Shown: positions 1 through 10,743 of the stretch, piece by piece
How the letters are laid out: every line of letters begins with the position of its first letter
How positions within the stretch are numbered: the first letter of the stretch is position 1
Source of the DNA: Phialocephala subalpina
Lineage: Eukaryota; Ascomycota; Leotiomycetes; Helotiales; Mollisiaceae
Assembly (NCBI GenBank): GCA_900073065.1
Contig: FJOG01000041.1
Location: 14,983-78,982 of the forward strand
Direction of reading: 5' to 3'
DNA length: 64,000 bases
Notes under the pieces: generated by a model
Seen by the model: the letters and a program-made list of their open reading frames with translations, nothing else
Databases searched by the model: none
What the model was told of the DNA's origin: nothing
Translations under genes and position numbers: made by a program

Positions 1-517
1 TAATAATTTTATTATCAAAATTTTTCTTTATATAATTTCTAATAAATTTCTTGAATTTAATTTTTATTTTAATAATTTTATTAAATTTAATATTTATATA
101 AATTAATTTCAATTATTTAAAAAAATAAATATATAAATAATATTTAATTAATTTTATTATATATTTCAAAATTATATAATTTATTTAATATTAATATTAA
201 GAATTATAATTAGAAATATAATTATAATTTCGAATATAAATAATTATAATAAAATATTAAATTAGGAAATAATTAAACTTTTGTATAATTTATTTATATT
301 TTAAATATATAAATATAATTTTGTAAAAATTATATTCTTATTAATAAAATTAATTCATATAAAAAATATTAATATATTTTTCCCGATTTTAAAAAACTTA
401 TATATTTTAATTCTTAGGAGTAATATTTCGCAAATTAGTAAACTAATTATAATTATTATAATAATTTTAATTCTCATTCAAATATAATATAATATTATTA
501 TAAAAAATCACTTGTCT
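1..517. other. AT-rich block (AT-isochore edge)
   Basis: This stretch is almost entirely A and T, with long poly-A/T and TA runs and stop codons in every frame. No gene or repeat unit can be recognised. The sharp change near 510 to ordinary composition is typical of the AT-isochores that repeat-induced point mutation leaves in ascomycete genomes. That origin is inferred, not shown. No telomere repeat is present. Confidence 0.8.
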
Positions 518-2630
518 TTATAATAAAGAATCTATACACCTTATAAAGCTATATAAACCACGCGATTGAATAGAGTAGGAATATATATATTCGACTTCCT
601 TAGATAAACCTTTTGAATTTCCATCCCAGATCTCACCATCCATGCAACCATATACATAGAATCCACCAGCATATTCCCAAACATCGTCATAATAAGACTT
701 TGCCACAAAAGGTATCCGGTTTCCCTGAAATATGGCAATAGAGTCCCCTGGGAAAGCTGTAAGGGGAGCCCATCCAATACGTCCACTGTCTGACACAAAA
801 AAAGACCGGCAGCCATACATGCGATCGAACGCATTTCCGAAATCACATATCAGTTGTCCTAAGACTTTGTAATGGAGAGAAAATAAATACGGGTCTCGCT
901 CCCATCTCCTAGTCAGACACAACTTGCTCATCATATACCAATACCCAAAGGATATCCCGACCCATTCAGGTGGTCGTTGCCCCTGTCTTGGGTCATCTCC
1001 TATGCAATTATAAATCAGTGTGCGCCAAAATGCCTCGAATGAATCCCCTGATATGATCTCGTCCTGGTTGGTGAGCCTGGGGTCTGCAAGACATCGCGCC
1101 TTTGGATGAATTGGATCATCTTGGCTGAGTACCGATAGGTGCGCTCAAAATGGGATGTCAAAGCTTCGATAACTGTCTCGTGCTCCTGATTGCTGCTAGG
1201 AACAACCCCATCTTCTAGAATCGGAAAGATTACCGCCTTGATTTTGTCGAAGATAACAGCTTTAATCTGTATTTCCTGAATCTAAGCAATAATGAGCACT
1301 GTCGTGTCTCCTATAGTACTACCTAGAATGCCTCTTTCCTGTTGCTAAGAGTTACTTACCTTAATATAGAAATAGGGGAAACTTGGTAACATCACTAGCT
1401 ACGGCCTTTCTTCAGAATCCTTAGTAATAACTTAGAATTCAGGAAATGGGAATGCGTGATGCTGCAACCGGAACCTTGTTGTGGAGTATAAAAGTGAGAT
1501 CCCGAGACCCTTCAATTGATTTGAAAGAAAATCAGGAATCCAGGAGGGTATGTATACTTGCTGGCTCCGCAGACGCAGGCTTGGTAGATCAGCCAAGTAA
1601 TCCAAGCCATCCGTCATTAGAAACTCAGGGGTGTCTAGGAGAGTCATCTAGCCAACCTGGCAGGCAATTTGTTCGAGTGTCCTCGAGTAGTTGACGAAGC
1701 CTGAGGGTGGTCCTGTAGAAATACCTGCCAATGCAAAATACCGATCACGTATGTCCGTCGCCTCCATACCGATAGTGTTGCTTATTGTAATCCAAATTTG
1801 GTGCGGATTACTCTCCTCGTATCTATAACGGCAAAGGGAAATAGCTCTGGAATGGAAGGTGGGTGAATCATAGATCATCCTCAAAGATCTTACAAGGCCC
1901 CCTTTGCCCCCAATTTGTTTGGCCATCCAGAGCATAACGTCAGTGTTCATACTCTTGTCTCCCCGCCACGTCAAAGGCTTCTGAGAAACCAGAAGTTTTT
2001 GGACAATCCAAATACGACTGAACCAGCAGTGAGTGAGAATATTAAAAAGGGCCTTCCAGGATGGACTCATGTCTTGACCCTCCATAACGTCAGGAACACC
2101 TCGAGCTTCACAGTTGAAGTCATTGTATCTGAAGCTATCTTCATCGTAGCGGTAATCGTCTTTCTGACATTTACCATAAACCAATTCGGCAAGACGAATG
2201 CCTTCCACGTCACCGCGTTCCAGCGAACGGAGCCAAATAATCGTAGAAGTCGCGGCGCAATAGATATCCCTCATCATCCGAACTCGCTGGGTCTTTTCGG
2301 AGTCACAATTTTGGTTAATGTAGACTGCATCAACCAATAAAGCTCGGCTAGGACCTCGGCGTCGATATTCTATCAATGCTCCGTGTAAATTTCGGCCGAT
2401 GGTATAATTCCGTCCATTTCAACGCACAAGGCACTTGTGGTTTTGATCGCCCTAGACGTATGACAAAGCGTCAAATTCTGCTCTGTCAAGATCCTCCTCC
2501 ATAAGGTTACTTTTAGTAACGTGGAGCGCTTATCAGGAGGTTCAACAATCAGGAGGCGAATGTGTCGACCTTGCAGAAATGAATCATACTGAAACGAGTT
2601 TTCGTTGCTAGTCATGGCTAAAGGCTGCAT
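518..2630 (-). pseudogene. HET-domain (heterokaryon incompatibility) gene, decayed
   Basis: Pieces of a HET protein lie in order on the minus strand. The opening block (about 2630-2400) has the HIRLLIVEPP motif. The core block (about 2410-1650) has the GRNLHGAL, LLVDAVYINQ, IYCAATSTIIWL and WFSRIWIVQ motifs. A piece with PSWIPDF follows (1647-1432). The C-terminal block (934-518) has FFVSDSGRIGWAPL, GDSIAIFQG and YGCMDGEIWD. HET proteins trigger cell death when unlike hyphae fuse. The copy is broken. The opening block is in a different frame from the core, with a stop nearby. A TAG at 1648-1650 interrupts an otherwise continuous frame. The stretch between about 934 and 1430 was not resolved. 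The TAG could come from CAG or TGG by one C:G to T:A change, which fits its place beside the AT-rich block. Some breaks could be introns, but the in-frame TAG inside a conserved region is hard to explain that way. Confidence 0.8.
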
Positions 2631-2912
2631 GCTTAGCTAGGATATTCGAGGGATTGCAAAGTGAGCCCGTTTTGCAAATCTTTTCGCAGCTAAATATCAG
2701 GAAATATATCGGACAGCGTTTAGGCAGCAGGTTCATTAGGTAATAAACAAAGTTGCCCAATCGTTTACCAAGCTGAATTAGCTGATTGTACGAGCACTTT
2801 AATTAGTCGATCATTTGCTAATTGGTTTAATCGATTTGATTAGATAATTAAACGATTTTATATTAATTAATTTAATTGAATTAAATATTAAAAAAAAAAT
2901 TTTTAGACCAAT
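2631..2912. other. intergenic, AT-rich
   Basis: AT-rich spacer between the start of the HET remnant and the 3' end of the flavin monooxygenase. It has runs of A/T near 2820-2900. No gene was seen. Confidence 0.6.
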
Positions 2913-4928
2913 TCACAACTTCAATTCCTTCGCATGTGCTCCTTCGTTTACGTCCCACCGAGAATCGGGGAACGGCTTTCCCATCAACTCGGCTTGAATC
3001 TGCAGCGCAATGAATCTCGAGTTCCACCGCGCCATCGACACCGCCCCGCTCATGAGCCACAATGCCTTCCCTAAACTCCACGTCAGAACATCAGGGCCAC
3101 ACCAAACAGAATATCAACTCACCAACAGGTATCATAGTTCCCTCCAATTCACCATCCTCGTCCAACCCCTTCGAAATCCTCATCGATTTCGCCACCTCCT
3201 GCCCCACAATACTCGCAGCTTGCAACCTCGGATCCCGCTGATATCCCGTCGCAAACACCACAACATCCGCCTCCACCACATCCCCAGACTCAAACTCTAA
3301 CCCATTTTCCACAAATCTCCTAATCGCATCTCCAGACTTAACTTTGATATCCCCATTAGCGATTCGAGCCGAAGTCCCAACATCGATGTAATAGCCTCCT
3401 CCTCGAAGGAAGATCCAGTCATAGAGAACGGCTTCTCTGTCGACGCGGAAGCCGATACGTTCGAGCGCGTCGAATCGTTCGTGCTCTGCGGCTGCTGCGG
3501 CGGCGAAGTGTGTTTTTAGAACTTCGCGGGAGATCTTTAGCGGTGTTGTGCTCTCGAGGCGATCGGCGACTGGGGGTGGGATGTCGAGGTTGTAGAGTGC
3601 TGGAGTCTTGTGTTAGGTTTTGGATTTGAGGAAAGGGCTGGGCTACAAACCAGCTTGGCCGACTGCACACCATTCCATTGGAAAGACGGGAGTTTTCCCT
3701 CTTTGGATCATCATGATTGAGGAGAGACCATTGTCTAGCATGTCTTGGGCAACTGTGCAAGGTCTCCAGGTCAGCATTGCTCTTGTTGGAAGGATTGAGA
3801 ATCGGTCAAACTCTGAGCAACTCTGGAATAGAGGAGACGAAGTTGAGAAGACAAACCATCATGCGCCCCAGTTGCGGAACCAACCACGACCCCTTTCTTG
3901 CCTTTCCAAGAAGTGCTATTCTTGTAGGTTCCAATATCCAGAATGGCTCCTTTGAAAGATCCTGAGTTTGAGATTGTCGGAGGATTTGGAACGGAACGTC
4001 CTGCGCCCATTGAAAGAACGAGATGTTTCGCCTTCACCACATGGATTTCCCCACTATACAGGACACTCACAATCCAGCCAAGTTCTCCGGAATCTCGCTC
4101 ACATTTCTCCACCTCCGCAGGAAGCCAAACATTGATATTGTACTTCTTGACATAATTCTGGAACCCCTCCGCAACAATTTTCGCAGGCAACAAGTCCGGA
4201 TCAGTCGCCTTATACGTGCGATCAAACGGCAAATTGTTCATCTCCCTAATTGTATGCTGCCTCACACCATCATACTTCCCTGTCCAGGACCATCCAATTT
4301 CCGACTCTTTTTCAAGTAATAGGTAAGGGATGCTCAACGCTCCTAATCTTCCCGCTAGGCTCAGACCAGCTTGTCCGGCGCCGATAATCAACACGGAAAC
4401 TTCGTGCTTGAGTTGTACACTTAGTTTGGTGGCTGTGGTTGAGGCTTGGAAGATGGGAGAAGGATCATCTGGATGTCCATGACCCTCGAAATTCTCGAGC
4501 AGAGTCCTCAACATCCAGACCTTCCAACCCGTCTTATCTTCACTCGGGAGAAAACTTATGATCCCAGAACAGTTCCCGACAAGATCCGCTTCTTGTCTGG
4601 TGACGAAGGTAAACGACACATCGACCCAGGAAGAATTTGGCGTAGGTCTTGAAATCCTTCCGGCTGAGGCCCTGAAGTTATGGGGTTGATTCTTCTGGGC
4701 GTATGATGTCCAATGTTCCTTAATTCTCGCACTGCCGTAAAACGTCCGTACTTGGCCTGTCATAGAAAGGTGATCCCGCCATAAAGCACCATTGTCGAAA
4801 GCTGTCTCTGATAGTTGGTTGAGAGCTTCTTCTGCGATTTTCGAGAACGGGGTCGTGTTGATATCCAGGTTCTGAGGGATGTTGTCGACCGGGAGGGACC
4901 CTGGTAGGTCATCGAAACCGCAACGCAT
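2913..4928 (-). CDS. Flavin-dependent monooxygenase with N-terminal NTF2-like domain
   Basis: The model has four exons: 4928-3857, 3752-3651, 3599-3123 and 3070-2913. It gives 602 aa, and the introns (104, 51 and 52 nt) all fit GT-AG with a consistent phase. Residues about 45-165 look like an NTF2/SnoaL-type fold. The FAD motif IIGAGQAGLSLAG is near residue 180, the NADPH motif VVVGSATGAHDVAQDM is near 350 and is completed only after splicing, and FATGYQ lies near 490. This layout is known from fungal YUCCA-like flavoprotein monooxygenases that hydroxylate small molecules with NADPH and O2. The start was chosen at the Met just before FDDLPGSLPVD, which matches the usual opening of the family. 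No signal peptide or membrane anchor is seen, so it is probably cytosolic. The substrate is unknown. The next gene upstream (6915-5808) is on the same strand. Confidence 0.88.
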
Positions 4929-5807
4929 TGTTGGGGACGATGAAAAGTCGACTTTGTCGAGAGATATTTGTGATCTGATGGATCATCAACACCGTGAGAT
5001 ACACGTAAATCTATGTCAGCCGCCGCTGCGATAAACGCCAAAATGTGTCTGGAGTGTTAGTGCTGAGGTTTATTTTTGGGGGCGGAGCGGGAGCGGGAGC
5101 GGGAGCGGGGTACCTTCGCGCATCGAAGAGGTAAGGTTACAGACGAACCTGATTATGCGAAAGGTATCTCAATAGAATTACTCGCGTTTATTCCGTTGCG
5201 AAATGGCAAATGAAGTCAAATTGATGATACCAATTGTACTGTAGCTCAAGTGAGTCGTGGGTCGTGATAGATAGGGGAGAGTGATGAGCTGATGAACGGT
5301 TCGGAATACATCCCGAAGAAGTCGGCTAGTACCTTTCGGGTGTAACGAAGATCCATCACGTGCACATTGAAGTTTCGCTACCCCTGAGTAGGAGGCTTTT
5401 ATCCTCGTTGCCCTCGAGTTCGTTCAGAGTTGTTCTCGATGTTTGGAATAAACACCCTAGGTTCTATATCCTACCATCATCTCAAATGATTGTTTGAAGA
5501 CGTCTTGGATGTCAAAGGTGGGGTTGTACACTCAATCCCCGGGTCGAGATAGGACATAATGTCGAAAGAAGAATCAAACCCGTCTTTGAAGTCGCACTGC
5601 AGCAAAGGATTGTCAACTACCAACCAGACTGTTGGGAGTCGACCCACGAAGCGACTAGCACCTCGTCTCGCACTCCGAACTCCTTCAACGTGTGGCATGT
5701 GCTACCGAAGCCTCCAAACAGTAGATGAGGCACAGAACAGAGGCCGCCGAAGAAGTCTGCTGGCTGACTGTTCTGACCCCACTCTTACCCATCCAAATCC
5801 CCGCTCC
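4929..5807. other. intergenic with short GC-rich repeat
   Basis: About 880 bp between two minus-strand oxygenase genes. It should hold the flavin monooxygenase promoter and the 3' end of the 2-oxoglutarate oxygenase. Small open frames here resemble no family. The only structure noticed is a hexamer repeat at 5084-5107. Confidence 0.5.
5084..5107. repeat. (GGAGCG)4 microsatellite
   Basis: Four perfect copies of GGAGCG followed by GGGG, about 155 bp upstream of the flavin monooxygenase start. It is a purine-rich minisatellite with no evidence of function. Confidence 0.9.
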
Positions 5808-6915
5808 TCACGTAACAATCGAATACTTAACAGCCTGAACAAACTTATCCCTATACCTCACCCCTTCATCCTCCCTCCCCTCCCCATTTCGATCAAGCGG
5901 CAACACTGGACTAATAACCGCATCCCAATCTGGATCAAAGAAAAGCGGAACAGAAATGCGCATCGTGTCTGAATTATGAAGGACTCTGTGTCGGGTGGAT
6001 TTGTAGATGCCGTCGGTCCATTTGGAGAGCATATCGCCAATGTTGCAGAGGAAGGTGTTCTGTCGTTTAGTGTTAGTAAGGGAGAGGTAGGAGGTGAAGG
6101 AGCGAGCGAGGAAGGACAGGGACGAACTGGTATGGGGTCTGCGGCTTCCCAGGAGCCGTCCTTGGAGAGGACTTGGAGGGAGTCTTTTTGGGGGTCTGTG
6201 AGGAGGAATGTTAAGATTCCGAAATCTGTAGTACATCAGCATTGTGATCAGTCCTTGAAATTGGTGTGCTCTAACCTGTGTGATCTCCAATACCAGCTTG
6301 CTTCCCTTCTGGCTTTGGATAGTACCCAAGTATTCTCAAATTCCAGAAAGCTTCCCCGATTCGGGTCAAGAATATGCTCTCGTCGACGCCGAGACCGAGA
6401 GCCAGAGCTTGCACCACTTTCGTAGCAAGAGTGAATAAGGCGTCGATGTACTTCTCAGACACTGTACGAAGATCGCTCGGTGTGCTAGGCCAAAGATTCT
6501 CTCCTTGACCAATCTCGTAGGGTGGACCTGCAGTTTCGACAGGTCTGAAGAAGTCAACAGCCTGTTCTGATGTCAGTAAATAATTGATACACGAGGGTGA
6601 CATTGTTCAAACCTCATGAGCACCCTTTCCACGTCCATCTACTTTCTGGAAACCACGTGCATCGTCCCCATGATCTGTTCCAGCCGGCTTGATAGAGATT
6701 GCTTGCTTCTCCTCTTCGGTGGCATTTTCGAAGAATGTTCTCGCTCTGCCGAGCATTGCCTGTCTTAGCTCCTCATCGACTCCATGATTTGAGAGGTAGA
6801 AGAAGCCGACTTCACGACAAGCTCTGTCAATCTCCAGGGCGGCCTGCTTCTTGACTTCGGGGCTGGACGAAGGATCTAGAAAAGGAGAGAAGTCGATGAT
6901 AGGGACGTAGGCCAT
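5808..6915 (-). CDS. 2-oxoglutarate/Fe(II)-dependent dioxygenase (isopenicillin-N-synthase-like)
   Basis: The model has four exons: 6915-6613, 6561-6276, 6225-6128 and 6059-5808. It gives 312 aa, and the introns (51, 50 and 68 nt) keep phase throughout. The start MAYVPIIDFSPFLD is the typical first strand of the DIOX_N domain. The 2OG-FeII_Oxy domain carries the iron ligands HTD (in GDHTDFGILT) and the distal His in KSTRHRVLHN. The RISVPLF segment supplies the Arg/Ser that bind 2-oxoglutarate. CNIGDMLSKWTDG is a family hallmark. Such enzymes hydroxylate, desaturate or cyclise small metabolites in the cytosol. The substrate cannot be told. The gene diverges from the glutathione transferase at 7497, so the two could share a promoter region. 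Confidence 0.92.
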
Positions 6916-7496
6916 TGTAACGGAACTGCGATACGGTGTCAGAACTGAAAGATTTGATGTATAGAGTGACTACGTACCATGAACACGACTCTCTCAATAA
7001 CTAATATACTATCTTTAACATCAACTTGGCGTTATCAACTTCGTCAGCGTGGGCTGATCATGAACTCCGAGGACGGTACTCGGAATCGGAACTGAGAGAC
7101 TGATCAATCAAGAACTACTCATGAAGCTGATGATGTGTAAAACTTACCTACGAGGTACGAGATACTTACGAAGTTACAATGAAAGATAAGCTTATCGCAG
7201 TGCATCAGATAGACAATAATGGTCTGAGGGAGGTGGAGTGGGGCTGTAATTGATTCCACCAACGATAAGATCTCGGCTGAACTTCCGATTCGAGACATTG
7301 AATTCCCCATCTTTAAACCTCGTTCTCGCAGTTCATACAATCATGATGATCGGAGTTCGGTACTGGTGAGGCATTCTGCAGGAAGTGAGAAATGAAAGCC
7401 GGAACTGTTAGCAAAAATCAGAGTCGCCTGTCTACAAATAACTGACATCCCATGCTGCAAATTGATTTAACCTGACCTCGGAAACCTTCATCAAAG
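6916..7496. other. divergent promoter region
   Basis: About 580 bp between the divergently read 2-oxoglutarate oxygenase and glutathione transferase. No clear operator or repeat is visible. Any shared regulation is inferred from the arrangement only. Confidence 0.5.
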
Positions 7497-8294
7497 ATGG
7501 CTTCAGACGAGAAGTCCCAGTTTACACTGTACACTCACCATACTTGCCCAGCTGCCTTCAAAGTCGCACATGTACTGAGCCTTCTGCACCTCACCTTCAA
7601 ACGTAAGTGGTTTTCCCTACCATGTTGCCACTTGCTCACACGGAGAAGCGATATACATCACAATCAGCAAAACAGTCAAAGTTCAAAAAGAGCCATGGTT
7701 CCTCGCGTGAGCATACCCTTCCCTCATGTTGCCCCTGAGAAAAGCTGAAAGAAAGGTAGTTTGTGCCCAAACGGACGACTTCCAGTCCTGATAGACCACC
7801 ACCAGAATGATCACAAGATCTGGGAGTCTCACGCCATCGTCCAATATCTTGTAACTATGTACGATAAAGAACACACAATCTGGCCCTCCGACATCTTTCA
7901 ACAAAGCCAAGTCAATCAATGGGTAATGCTCCAAGTCTCGGGTCAGGGCCCAACTATCGGTCAAGCATTCTGGTTCGGGTACTGGCACTCTGAAATCCTT
8001 CCCGGCGCATACAAACGATACGTTGACGAGACAAAGCGTATCCTTGGAGTGCTAGAGGATTGGTTGAAGGAAAGAGAGTGGTTGGTGAATGAGAAGATGT
8101 CGATCGCGGATGTATCGTTCTTGACGTGGTATGAGGAAGCTTTCATGGTGGATGTTGATATCGAGAAGGAGTTTCCCAAGGTACATGGGTGGCTGGAGAA
8201 GATGAAAGCTGTGCCGGAGATCATAGCAGGGAGTATTGGAAGAGAGATGATCGCACCTGCGAAGCTTTGGGAAAGAGAAGCAGAGAATAAATGA
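7497..8294 (+). CDS. Glutathione S-transferase (Ure2/GST-like)
   Basis: Three exons (7497-7602, 7676-7706, 7760-8294) give 223 aa. The second exon is only 31 nt. It was placed because the frame then reads through KEPWFLALCPNGRLPVLIDH, the canonical GST hinge with the cis-Pro loop. The N-terminal thioredoxin fold opens with FTLYTHHTCPAAFKVAHVL, where a Ser/Thr/Cys activates glutathione. ESHAIVQYLV is the glutathione gamma-Glu binding motif. The helical C-terminal domain contains MSIADVSFLTWYE, the N-capping box region. Its role is conjugation of glutathione to electrophiles, or a related reductase reaction, in the cytosol. It lies divergent to a 2-oxoglutarate oxygenase, which suggests detoxification or metabolite tailoring. 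The intron 1 acceptor (7675) is inferred. Confidence 0.9.
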
Positions 8295-8357
8295 TGGGAG
8301 GTACTCAAGTACTTGATCAGAGCTATGGACACCGCAAGGTTACCCCTCATTCTCTTC

Positions 8358-10235
8358 CTAGCCATGTCTCAATTGCATGTGCCGCTTCAAACGATCCTTT
8401 CTCGCGAAGAATCTTCCTTTGTCGCTCTCGGAACCTCCTTTTCTGGTGTAGTCACACCCGATAACATTACAGAAGAACCGACTTCTTGTTTCGTGGACCT
8501 CATTGACGTGTCTTCGAAGGTGTGTCTTTGTGCCAAAACGGAGAGCGCAATTTGGACATTGCTCCGGTCGACTGTGATATCTCATGTGACAACTAATGCC
8601 TCGTTAGTTCCAACTCAAGTATAAATTGGTGTTGAAAGCAACATGATGACATACTACAGCTCGTGCTTCGGGATGAATGTCTTGGTGCAACCCGATACAG
8701 GGCAAGGGTATGATTGCTACGCTCGTGTGCCACTTGACGGCTATCTTTGCCAACGTCTTCTGGCGTCGTTTAGATCATTCGTTGATTGACCGACGTTTGG
8801 CATCTTGGCCGTGTCTGCAATTTCCAGCGTGTCGCTTTCAATCCTCTCTGAAAAGAGCATCGCTGGCGATGTGGCAGAACTAATACTAGTCGTTTGGCAA
8901 GGCTCTTCAGGCCCGGATTTTCTACCCTGAGATCTTGCGCTTTCCGCTGTTGCTATACGTTGCGAAGCAGCATCTGTGTGATTGACATCTTTGGGTTCTG
9001 AGACGACGACCACATCACTCTGTCTTGAGCTCGATGCTGCTGATGCAGACGCTTCACTCGCTCGATACGTGATCTCCTGCTCGAGAACGGAGGGTCTCCA
9101 GATTTTCCTTAGGTCCACGCTCTGATCGTTGTTGGCCTTCCCTTCTTCGTCTTTGATCACCAAATCAACGATACCAAGTTCGACATCGTCAGATATGGTA
9201 CCGTTGAGCTCAATGAAATCGCTCAAGATTTCGCCCCGGCATAGGATAATCCGTCTCTGCGCAGGAATCCCCTTCTGAGCCTCAATTATTACCTTCAGAT
9301 CATATATGGTCTTCTTCGCCACACCAAAAGCCAGAACCTCTCCACCTAGAGGAAGTCTGACCAAAACATTTAGGATAGGATCGGGACCGCCGCCGTACAA
9401 CCTCGAGAATATAGTAATACTCGATCCCTTGTGGATCTTGTAGTCCAATAGAAATTTGTGGTTCCTAAAACGGAAAGATTGACCCCTAAAACCGAGTTCA
9501 TACAAATCATATAGTACCTCTTCTCTCTCCTTGAGCTTCAACTTCACGTCGCTAATCGTTTCCATAGCGTACACAACGGGAACGTTGTCTGCCCAAAAAA
9601 CGGCTTGAAGAATATTTTATAGGACCCTATTGAGCGTAGGGATAGAATGCTTCCACTCTCAATCCCGTGGTCTTGTAGAGTGCTTTCATTTCTGAGCTCT
9701 ACGAAGGATCCCGTCGTCTCGAATTGAAGCTGCTGGTCCTCAGCTGGAATAGCTTCCTCGTCCTCAATCTTGATCCTAATAGAAGCAATTGTATTATCAC
9801 AACGAACATCCTGTAAGGTAAACACCTTGCCATCGAGATTCTGGACTTTCAATATGTAGTCGAAGGGAAGCTGTTGGTCTTCCAGAGGGGCGGCTTCCGT
9901 CTCCGTAATCCTGGTTGTGGCAGAATCGGTTGTCTCATCGTGGCAGACACTCGATGCCTGGAGGTTCTTGACATTGCCAGCCCGGATTTCCAGTTCGACA
10001 TCATTCTTACGCCACCACTTAAGCCGATGAATCAGTGATCTAAAATACTTTCACATCTTAAAGCCAAAGGATGTACGTATTCGGTGTGTCTTGACGAAAT
10101 TGTAGATGGTGAGCCTGTGTGTAAAGAACAATGTCGATGTTGATACGTGCGTGCAAGGCATATGCCTAGGAAAGTGTTCGATTCGATGGACCTATTCCAG
10201 AAGGATATTTCCGGTCCATGATGTGGAAAGAGCAT
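8358..10235 (-). CDS. Tandem ubiquitin-like domain protein with C-terminal C2H2 zinc fingers (one frame break)
   Basis: Model: exons 10235-10096, 10039-8795, 8716-8658 and 8592-8358. The two small 3' introns and the 5' intron are inferred. At least three ubiquitin-like units are visible. One (about 9852-9630) has NLDGKVFTLQDV, IKIEDEEAIPAEDQQLQF and STLQDHGIESGS. A second ends in RLYGGG near 9390. A third (about 9385-9150) has IEAQKGIPAQRRIILCRGE. A degenerate fourth lies upstream (9995-9855). A low-complexity Ser/Ala/Glu linker follows, then zinc fingers with CPVSGCTKTF, CPNCALRFGTKTHLRRHVNEVH and a last CxxxxC...HMQLRH. The frame breaks at a T6 run (plus-strand A6, 9595-9600). One extra T restores the frame, and the whole model then equals 560 codons. 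The cause may be an assembly error, a real deletion, or programmed -1 slippage. The N-terminal exon is the weakest part. No known family with this exact order comes to mind. Confidence 0.6.
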
Positions 10236-10743
10236 TCGGTCATGCTCGTCTCATTCTTATCGTTCTGGTGGTCTCTCGCCGGCACAAGTGAGGCCCCAGG
10301 AGCCTTGTCGTATCAATGCCCCATGGCTCCATGAAGCCACCAAAAAAAAAGTTGTGCTCAAAATCAGCCACTGTACGGGAAATTCGCTCCTCTGGCCTGT
10401 TAGGCCCGAGTTCGAGAGGCCTCACACGGCCTTGCGCGCAGTGAGCGAAGTGAGCGAAGTGCCCAGTTGGCCAACTCATCTGAGGCGATAATTGTCTGTA
10501 AGAAAAAAAGTTGCGAGTATTGTAGGAAGTGTACCAGAATTTCAAAGCGCTATTGAGAGTTTTGAAAGTTTGTCTCTGAGTTGGAGGGTGTGAAAGAAGT
10601 TTTCGAGGCACGAAATGAGGCAAGGAAGCCAGGCACGTGTTTCGGAGCAAACCAAGCAAACAAACGCGACATCACGTCTTCTCTTCACTTCGCAACGTCC
10701 CTTCAACACCAATGCAACGACAAGTAACTATATTCCTCCCAAC
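10236..10743. other. intergenic
   Basis: About 500 bp between the ankyrin gene (3' end) and the ubiquitin-like gene, both minus strand. A 139-codon open frame (10659-10240) shows no recognisable domain and was not accepted as a gene. Confidence 0.45.

Noticed and set aside
10240..10659. 139-codon open frame on the minus strand
   Set aside because: No recognisable motif, and it includes a stretch of direct repeats (GAGCGAAGT-type); treated as chance.
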